Origin: Oligoflexia bacterium
Lineage (GTDB): Bacteria; Bdellovibrionota; UBA1018
Direction: 5' to 3'
Length of the DNA stretch: 10,409 nt
Assembly: GCA_903858195.1 (NCBI GenBank)
Contig: CAIOHW010000269.1
Location: 1 to 10,409, forward strand
Under the pieces are notes generated by a model that worked only from the letters and a program-made list of their open reading frames with translations, was not told the DNA's origin and ran no database searches. Positions 6,179 to 10,409 of this stretch are shown piece after piece (position 1 is the first letter of the stretch; each line of letters begins with the position of its first letter). A program made the position numbers and the translations under genes.

Positions 6179-6808
6179 TCACGCTTCCGGAGCGAGCCGG
6201 GCTTCGACAGCCTTGGCAGCGCGCTGAGTGAGAATCACCCAGTCATACCGAACGATGTCGTAAACGTTGATGCCTTCGGTGCGGAGCACCTTCAGGCGGG
6301 GAATATTACGGCCCGAGAGCTCAAGGTTCCGGTTCGCATCATCCACGATCAGGACCTTGGTGAGATCCCACTTCTTGGACATCAACTCATGGAATGACTT
6401 GGTCTTTGGAGCGGAGAACTTGAACTCGTCCACCACCATGAGGCGCTTGGCCTTAACGCGATCAGACAGAGCCGAGCGGAGCGCCCCACGGACCATCTCC
6501 TTGGGAGTGGCCTGCTCATAGCTACGCGGCTGCGGGCCAAAGCTCTGCCCACCGCCCACCTGAAGCGGCGAACGGGTAGAACCCTGACGAGCATTACCGG
6601 TCCCCTTCTGCTTGAAGGGCTTGCGGCCGCCGCCACGAACCTCAGCCTTGGTCTTGGTCTTGGCGGTGCCGCGACGACGACCTGCCAGCTGGGCCTTGAT
6701 GACCTGATGGACGAGCGGAATGTTCACGTCGACAGCAAACACATCGTCACGAAGATCGACTGTGCCGACTTTTTTCTTTTCCTGATTGAGAAGCTCAAAA
6801 CTTGCCAT
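6179..6808 (-). CDS. rplD: 50S ribosomal protein L4
   Basis: L4 (L4/L1e family) binds domain I of 23S rRNA and pushes a loop into the exit tunnel next to L22. In E. coli it also represses the S10 operon by attenuation and by blocking translation. It is 209 residues, normal. The tunnel loop runs through about residues 44-95, including VRGGGRKPFKQKGTGNARQG and the GGGQSFGPQPRSY stretch. The C-terminal Rossmann-like domain includes KVLIVDD and RNIPRLKVLRTEGINVYDI. The ATG at 6808 follows a GAGGT SD that overlaps the rplC stop; the gap is eight bases, so coupling is likely. If autoregulation exists here, the structured gaps before rpsJ and rplC are the places to look. Confidence 0.98.
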   Translation of the reverse strand: MASFELLNQEKKKVGTVDLRDDVFAVDVNIPLVHQVIKAQLAGRRRGTAKTKTKAEVRGGGRKPFKQKGTGNARQGSTRSPLQVGGGQSFGPQPRSYEQATPKEMVRGALRSALSDRVKAKRLMVVDEFKFSAPKTKSFHELMSKKWDLTKVLIVDDANRNLELSGRNIPRLKVLRTEGINVYDIVRYDWVILTQRAAKAVEARLAPEA

Positions 6809-6816
6809 ACTTCACC

Positions 6817-7518
6817 TCAACCCTTGATCGCCTTGCGGACGGTGACAATCCCGCTCCGAGGGCCGGGAACACTTCCGTGCACGAGCAGAACCTGGTTCTC
6901 GAGATCAAGGCCAACCACCTTGACGTTCTGAACCGTCACCTGTTCGTTGCCCATCTGACCGGGCATCTTCTTGTTCTTGAAGCACTTGGCGGGATCGGCA
7001 CGGTTACCGATAGAACCCAGCTGACGGTGAGAAAGCGAGGCGCCGTGCGACTTGAAGCCGCCGGCCATATGAAAGCGCTTCACGCCGCCCTGGAATCCCT
7101 TACCCTTGCTGATAGCAGTGACATCAACGAGCTCGCCCACCTTGACGAACTCAGGGGACAGCACGCTTCCGACAGCGAAACCATCCCACTTGGCGTCATC
7201 CGCCAAGCGAAACTCCTGATAGTGATAGAAGCCTGCCGAGCCGGAGGCTTTGGCATGGCCCTGCTCGGCCTTGTTGGCAGCCTTTGCCTTCTTCTCGAGA
7301 AAGCCGACCTGGATGGCGTTGTAGCCGTTTTTTTCCTTGGTCTTGAGCTGCGTGATCACGGTCGGGTTCAGGTTAATCACCGTGACCGCCTGAAGGCTGC
7401 CATCTTCGGCGTAAACCTGGGTCATGCCGGCCTTAACGCCGAGCACGCCGCCGCGCCCCTGAGAGAGCGCAACGAGCGAACGCTGGCCTCCCTGTGCCGT
7501 CTGAGCTGTCTGTTCCAT
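6817..7518 (-). CDS. rplC: 50S ribosomal protein L3 with a short N-terminal extension
   Basis: L3 starts 50S assembly and reaches close to the peptidyl transferase centre. The core begins near residue 24 (GVLGVKAGMTQVYAEDG). The GKGFQGGVKRFHMAGG segment, the SHGASLSHRQLGSIGN block and KKMPGQMGNEQVTVQN are family hallmarks. It is 233 residues against about 205-215; about 22 extra Gln/Ala/Gly-rich residues precede the core, and another Ala/Lys-rich stretch lies around residues 74-93. The start is taken at ATG 7518, six bases after AGGAG. ATG 7524 directly abuts that SD, and a longer in-frame opening upstream to 7575 has no SD and no family similarity. It is the first gene after the long gap and may begin a separate transcription unit. 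Confidence 0.95.
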   Translation of the reverse strand: MEQTAQTAQGGQRSLVALSQGRGGVLGVKAGMTQVYAEDGSLQAVTVINLNPTVITQLKTKEKNGYNAIQVGFLEKKAKAANKAEQGHAKASGSAGFYHYQEFRLADDAKWDGFAVGSVLSPEFVKVGELVDVTAISKGKGFQGGVKRFHMAGGFKSHGASLSHRQLGSIGNRADPAKCFKNKKMPGQMGNEQVTVQNVKVVGLDLENQVLLVHGSVPGPRSGIVTVRKAIKG

Positions 7519-7688
7519 ACTCATCTCCTGAGGGGTGTGGCACCACAAGCGCCGGAAACCACCTCGGTTGTTCATTCAACGAATCTCAAGTCACAGCATC
7601 ACCGGGAAGCCGCCACAAAAAACGCGAGCAAGAGCCGTGTTTTGAGGGCCGCCGGATGCTTTCATGCATGAGCCGCTTGAGCTTTGCG

Positions 7689-7720
7689 ACTTTCTTCCTG
7701 GGAAATTTGCAGGAAGAAGT
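7689..7720 (-). promoter_or_regulatory. Strong hairpin in the rpsJ-rplC gap
   Basis: On the minus strand TTCTTCCTG (7718-7710) pairs perfectly with CAGGAAGAA (7700-7692) around a nine-base loop. Two further pairs follow beyond a single bulged A. No T-run follows it, so it is not an intrinsic terminator. It could be a leader element, a processing site, or a protein-binding hairpin for the rplC unit; none of these is shown by sequence alone. Confidence 0.45.
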
Positions 7721-7755
7721 ATCGCTCACTCAGCCCCGGGGACTTAATGTCTCCG

Positions 7756-7782
7756 AGGTTGCCCAACCTGACCGAAGGTCAG
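7756..7782 (-). promoter_or_regulatory. Two overlapping hairpins after the rpsJ stop
   Basis: On the minus strand CTGACC-TTC-GGTCAG (7782-7768) forms a perfect six-pair stem one base after the rpsJ stop codon. It overlaps a second stem, AGGTT-GGGC-AACCT (7769-7756), by two bases, so the two cannot both be fully formed. There is no T-run. They could protect the rpsJ mRNA end or act as a weak pause or Rho-linked end. The function is unknown. Confidence 0.4.
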
Positions 7783-7783
7783 A

Positions 7784-8095
7784 TCAGGACTTAATCTCAA
7801 CATCCACACCCGCCGAGAGATCCAGCTTCATCAGCGAATCCACGGTCTGTTGGGTGGGTTCAAGAATATCCAAGAGCCTCTTGTGCGTGCGCACTTCGAA
7901 CTGCTCGCGGGACTTCTTGTCTACATGGGGGGAGCGCAGAACGCAATACTTGTTGATCACAGTCGGAAGCGGAATGGGGCCGCGAACCTGAGCGCCCGTG
8001 CGCTTAGCCGTGTTCACAATCTCCCAGACCGACTGGTCCAGCACCCGGTGGTCGAATGCCTTAAGCTTAATTCTGATCTTATGTTCCATCGCCAT
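7784..8095 (-). CDS. rpsJ: 30S ribosomal protein S10
   Basis: S10 sits in the 30S head and, as NusE, also joins the transcription antitermination complex with NusB and NusG. It has 103 residues, the normal length. KIRIKLKAFDHRVLDQS, the TAKRTGAQVRGPIPLPT segment and LRSPHVDKKSREQFE followed by RTHKRLLDI are diagnostic. The ATG at 8095 is eight bases after GAGGAG. An in-frame GTG at 8101 is too close to that SD, and ATG 8089 is further away. It follows fusA by 144 bases and is separated from rplC by 265, so it looks attached to fusA rather than to the S10 block. A structured leader precedes it. Confidence 0.97.
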   Translation of the reverse strand: MAMEHKIRIKLKAFDHRVLDQSVWEIVNTAKRTGAQVRGPIPLPTVINKYCVLRSPHVDKKSREQFEVRTHKRLLDILEPTQQTVDSLMKLDLSAGVDVEIKS

Positions 8096-8109
8096 GTCCA
8101 CATCTCCTC

Positions 8110-8168
8110 AAAAATTTTCGGAAAGTTCCCTCACAAGTGATGTGAATCCCGTGAGCAATCTTTTCCGA
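8110..8168 (-). promoter_or_regulatory. Candidate leader hairpin or attenuator upstream of rpsJ
   Basis: On the minus strand the basal stem pairs TCGGAAAAG (8168-8160) with CTTTCCGA (8125-8118), eight pairs with one bulged A. Above an internal loop, CTCAC (8155-8151) pairs with GTGAG (8134-8130). An alternative small stem CACA/TGTG lies within the upper loop. The right arm is followed by AAAA and a run of five T (8114-8110) that leads straight into the GAGGAG SD of rpsJ (8109-8104). The shape resembles a ribosomal protein operon leader, where a stem plus T-run can stop transcription or mask the SD. The pairing is visible; the regulatory role is inferred. Confidence 0.45.
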
Positions 8169-8193
8169 TCGTCCAATTAAGTTTGGGGGTCTT

Positions 8194-8234
8194 ATCCGGA
8201 ACGCGTTTGTGACGCAACAGAAAACAGCCCGGAT
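8194..8234 (-). promoter_or_regulatory. Nested stem just after the fusA stop
   Basis: On the minus strand ATCCGG (8234-8229) pairs with CCGGAT (8199-8194), enclosing a smaller GCGT/ACGC hairpin (8215-8212 with 8206-8203). It starts six bases after the fusA stop. There is no T-run, so it is not a standard terminator. A very weak TTGCGT...TAAGAC promoter-like pair overlaps it and is not claimed. It may protect the fusA mRNA end or belong to the rpsJ leader. Confidence 0.3.
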
Positions 8235-8239
8235 TTCAG

Positions 8240-10336
8240 CTACTCGATGATCACTCCCGCCCTCACCTTGAGACTGTGGGCCATCTGTTCGGGAACGGGC
8301 TCGTAGTGAGAGAACTCCATACTGAAAGTGGCGCGCCCCTGTGACGAGGAGCGCAGTGCCGTGGAGTAACCGAACATCGTGCCGAGTGGAACCTCAGCCT
8401 TGATCGCCTGGAGGTCATGGCGTGCCGTCATATTCAGGATCTTGCCCCGCCTGGAGTTCAAATCCCCAATAACTCCGCCCATATAGGCTTCGGGACAGAG
8501 GATCTCACAGGACATGATCGGCTCGAGGATGACCGGGCCGGCAGCACGGGCTGCCTCACGGTAGGCCATGGCCGAGGCAATCTTGTAGGCCATCTCGGTG
8601 GACTCCATCTCATTGTACGAGCCGTCCAAGAGGGTGGCCTGAATATCGACTGCCGGGTAGCCAACGAGAATACCGCCAAGCGCAGACTCCCGGAGTCCCT
8701 GCTCGATTGCGGGATAGAATTCCTTGGGTATCCGTCCGGCCGCGATCTCGTTCTTGAAAAGAAAGCCTTCCCCTCGCCCCCTTGGCGAGAGCTTGACTAC
8801 TACATGCCCGAACTGGCCCTTGCCGCCCGGAATTTGGCGCACGAACTTGCCTTCAGCCGTTGCCGGGGTCGTGATGGTTTCCTTGTAAGACACCTGTGGC
8901 GTGCCTACATTCCCATCCACTTTGAACTCGCGCCTCATGCGATCCACGATGATCTCGAGGTGAAGCTCGCCCATGCCGCTGATCAGGGTTTGCGCAGTCT
9001 CCTCGTTCTGGGTCACGCGAAACGATGGATCCTCCATGGCCAGCCGCTGGAGGGCGGCCGAGAGCTTCTCTTGATCCGCCTTGGTCTTGGGCTCAATTGC
9101 AATCGAGATCACAGGCTCGGGAAACTCCATCTTTTCGAGGAGAACTGCGCGCTTCTCTTCGCAGAGCGTCTCGCCTGTGACGGTAAATCGAAGACCCACG
9201 GCGGCCACGATTTCGCCGGCCTTGGCCTCCTGAACGTCCTCCCGCTTGTTGGCGTGCATGAGCAGGAGCCTGCCAATGCGTTCCTTCTTTTGTTTGATCG
9301 GATTGTAAACCATGTCACCGGTGGCAACCTTGCCGGAATACACCCTGATATAAGTGAGCGTGCCCACATATGAGTCGCTCATGATCTTGAATGCCAAAGC
9401 CGAAAACGGCTCTTTATCGTCGGCCTTTCGCTCGATCAATTTGGAGTGATCTTCGGGATCGTGACCCTGTACTGGAGGAATATCGAGCGGAGAGGGCAGG
9501 AAGTCCACGACCGCATCCAATAGAGGCTGCACGCCCTTGTTCTTAAAGCTTGCACCACAAAGAACGGGGACGAATTTGAACCCGATGCATCCCTTGCGGA
9601 TCGCTGCACGGAGCTCAGTCTCGCCGATCGCATCACCGCCCAGGTACTTTTCCATGAGCGCATCATCGGCCTCGGCTGCAGCCTCGAGAAGTTTCTCACG
9701 ATACTCAGCCGCCGTTTCGCCGAGATCGGAGGGAATCTCAACCTCCTGCACGATGGAACCCTGATCCTGAACAGGAAATGTGAGGAGCTTCATTCGGACA
9801 AGATCCACCACTCCCTGGAATTGGTCCTCCGCGCCGAGAGGAATCTGTACCGCAACGGGGTTCGCACCCAGGCGCTCGCGAATCTGTGAGAGCACCGAAA
9901 AGAAGTCCGCACCGATCCGATCCATCTTGTTCACGAACGCAATGCGCGGAACATGGTATTTGTTGGCCTGCCGCCAGACGGTCTCGGACTGGGGCTCGAC
10001 GCCGCCCACCGCACAGAACACACCGACTGCACCATCGAGCACACGAAGAGATCGCTCTACTTCAATGGTGAAATCCACATGCCCGGGAGTGTCGATGATG
10101 TTGATCCGATGCTCGCGCCAAGAACAGGTCGTAGCCGCCGAGGTGATCGTGATGCCACGCTCCTGTTCCTGCGGCATCCAGTCCATGACCGTCGTACCCT
10201 CATGCACCTCGCCCATCTTGTGCACCTTGCCGGTGTAAAACAGGATTCGCTCGGTGGTCGTGGTTTTGCCCGCATCAATGTGGGCCTTGATTCCTTTATT
10301 GCGGTTGGTCTTGAGTTTGGCCTTTGGATCACTCAT
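8240..10336 (-). CDS. fusA: Elongation factor G (EF-G)
   Basis: EF-G is the ribosomal translocase GTPase and, with RRF, also acts in ribosome recycling. It has 698 residues, full length. The G domain carries the P-loop AHIDAGKT (residues 18-25), switch I with RGITITSAATT (60-70), DTPGH (82-86) and NKMD (136-139). The later GASFKNKG region, the GELHLEIIVDRM segment of domain III, domain IV and the C-terminal FGYSTALRSSSQGRATF of domain V are all present. At the domain IV tip, the usual GSYH reads GSYN (Asn575), and the GGRGQYG-type loop reads PGGKGQFG with one apparent extra residue near 502-503. The ATG at 10336 has GGAG five bases upstream. It lies just after a terminator-like hairpin and precedes rpsJ with no tuf between. 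Confidence 0.98.
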   Translation of the reverse strand: MSDPKAKLKTNRNKGIKAHIDAGKTTTTERILFYTGKVHKMGEVHEGTTVMDWMPQEQERGITITSAATTCSWREHRINIIDTPGHVDFTIEVERSLRVLDGAVGVFCAVGGVEPQSETVWRQANKYHVPRIAFVNKMDRIGADFFSVLSQIRERLGANPVAVQIPLGAEDQFQGVVDLVRMKLLTFPVQDQGSIVQEVEIPSDLGETAAEYREKLLEAAAEADDALMEKYLGGDAIGETELRAAIRKGCIGFKFVPVLCGASFKNKGVQPLLDAVVDFLPSPLDIPPVQGHDPEDHSKLIERKADDKEPFSALAFKIMSDSYVGTLTYIRVYSGKVATGDMVYNPIKQKKERIGRLLLMHANKREDVQEAKAGEIVAAVGLRFTVTGETLCEEKRAVLLEKMEFPEPVISIAIEPKTKADQEKLSAALQRLAMEDPSFRVTQNEETAQTLISGMGELHLEIIVDRMRREFKVDGNVGTPQVSYKETITTPATAEGKFVRQIPGGKGQFGHVVVKLSPRGRGEGFLFKNEIAAGRIPKEFYPAIEQGLRESALGGILVGYPAVDIQATLLDGSYNEMESTEMAYKIASAMAYREAARAAGPVILEPIMSCEILCPEAYMGGVIGDLNSRRGKILNMTARHDLQAIKAEVPLGTMFGYSTALRSSSQGRATFSMEFSHYEPVPEQMAHSLKVRAGVIIE

Positions 10337-10359
10337 GGATGCTCCGGAGTGGGGGTTCT

Positions 10360-10400
10360 AAAAAGACGAAAGCCACCGGCATTGCTGCCGGCGGCTTTCG
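10360..10400 (-). terminator. Strong intrinsic terminator-like hairpin just upstream of fusA
   Basis: On the minus strand CGAAAGCCGCCGGCA (10400-10386) pairs with TGCCGGTGGCTTTCG (10381-10367). This is 15 pairs including one G-U, around a GCAA tetraloop of the stable GNRA class. It is followed by TCTTTTT (10366-10360). This is a textbook intrinsic terminator for transcripts on the minus strand. Only 23 bases separate the T-run from the fusA start, and the fusA SD falls within them. It either ends the upstream gene (not visible here; rpsG would be usual) or acts as an attenuator in the fusA leader. Confidence 0.85.
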
Positions 10401-10409
10401 ATTACTTTG

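Larger units (their letters stand above)
7519..7783 (-). other. 265-base structured gap between rpsJ and rplC
   Basis: This stretch has no convincing protein gene, yet it is many times longer than any other gap between the ribosomal protein genes here. It holds two tandem hairpins directly after the rpsJ stop (7756-7782), a strong hairpin at 7689-7720, and weaker inverted repeats such as 7619-7626 with 7636-7643 next to a run of six T on the minus strand. A possible but poor promoter is TTAAGT (7747-7742) with GATACT (7723-7718), 18 bases apart. The rplC SD (AGGAG) is at the downstream end. It probably carries the leader, and perhaps the promoter, of the rplC transcription unit. This is inference from length, position and structure. 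Confidence 0.5.

Noticed and set aside
7519..7575. In-frame upstream extension of rplC (MNNRGGFRRLW...)
   Set aside because: No SD precedes it, it has no similarity to L3, and the well-spaced AGGAG points to ATG 7518.
7617..7643. Inverted repeat with six T on the minus strand, terminator-like
   Set aside because: On the minus strand the stem has an A-C mismatch and is mostly A-T; it pairs better on the plus strand, where no gene ends. Too weak to call.
7586..7669. Two small overlapping minus-strand frames (24 and 27 codons) in the rpsJ-rplC gap, possible leader peptides
   Set aside because: There is no SD before either ATG, and the residues show no regulatory run of one amino acid.
6802..7671. 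Plus-strand open frame of 289 codons opposite rplC and the rpsJ-rplC gap
   Set aside because: It mostly mirrors rplC, has no recognisable protein, and fits a shadow frame.
7734..7741. CCCCGGGG palindrome in the gap
   Set aside because: It is eight bases with no loop, which is expected by chance in GC-rich DNA.
7718..7747. Promoter-like TTAAGT-18-GATACT before rplC
   Set aside because: Only three and four of six bases match the consensus, so it is mentioned in the gap entry but not called.
8417..9373. Plus-strand open frame of 318 codons opposite fusA
   Set aside because: It is a mirror frame of the highly conserved EF-G gene.

Overview
The window is a slice of the universal translation gene cluster. 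Every gene lies on the minus strand, so transcription runs from position 10409 towards 1. In that order the genes are fusA (EF-G), rpsJ (S10), then rplC-rplD-rplW-rplB-rpsS-rplV-rpsC-rplP-rpmC-rpsQ (the S10 block) and rplN-rplX-rplE-rpsN-rpsH-rplF (the spc block). rplF is cut by the window edge. I see no mobile elements, CRISPR, tRNA, rRNA or accessory genes, and no undescribed multi-gene system.

The likely source is a bacterium of the Planctomycetes-Verrucomicrobia-Chlamydiae group, probably Verrucomicrobiota-like. This is inference. It rests on fusA running straight into rpsJ with no tuf between them, an arrangement I know from Chlamydiae. It also rests on the long rpsJ-rplC gap, which suggests that rpsJ belongs with the str-type genes and that the S10 block starts afresh at rplC. 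The DNA is moderately GC-rich. Several ribosomal proteins (L5, S17, S19, L16, and to a lesser extent L3, L24 and S3) carry Ala/Lys/Pro-rich tails or insertions not found in E. coli.

Region by region: 10337-10409 holds a strong terminator-shaped hairpin just upstream of fusA. 8240-10336 is fusA. 8096-8239 is a structured leader in front of rpsJ. 7784-8095 is rpsJ. 7519-7783 is a 265-base gap with several hairpins. 1-7518 is a tightly packed run of 16 ribosomal protein genes. The gaps in that run are 3 to about 50 bases, and most genes have a clear Shine-Dalgarno (SD) sequence. Four genes start with GTG or TTG.

Together the genes supply the translocase EF-G and proteins of both ribosomal subunits. 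L2, L3, L4, L16 and L22 lie around the peptidyl transferase centre and exit tunnel. L23, L24 and L29 ring the tunnel exit. S3, S10, S14 and S19 build the 30S head. The points most worth a second look are the fusA and rpsJ leaders, the rpsJ-rplC gap, the changed residues at the tip of EF-G domain IV, and the family of low-complexity tails.
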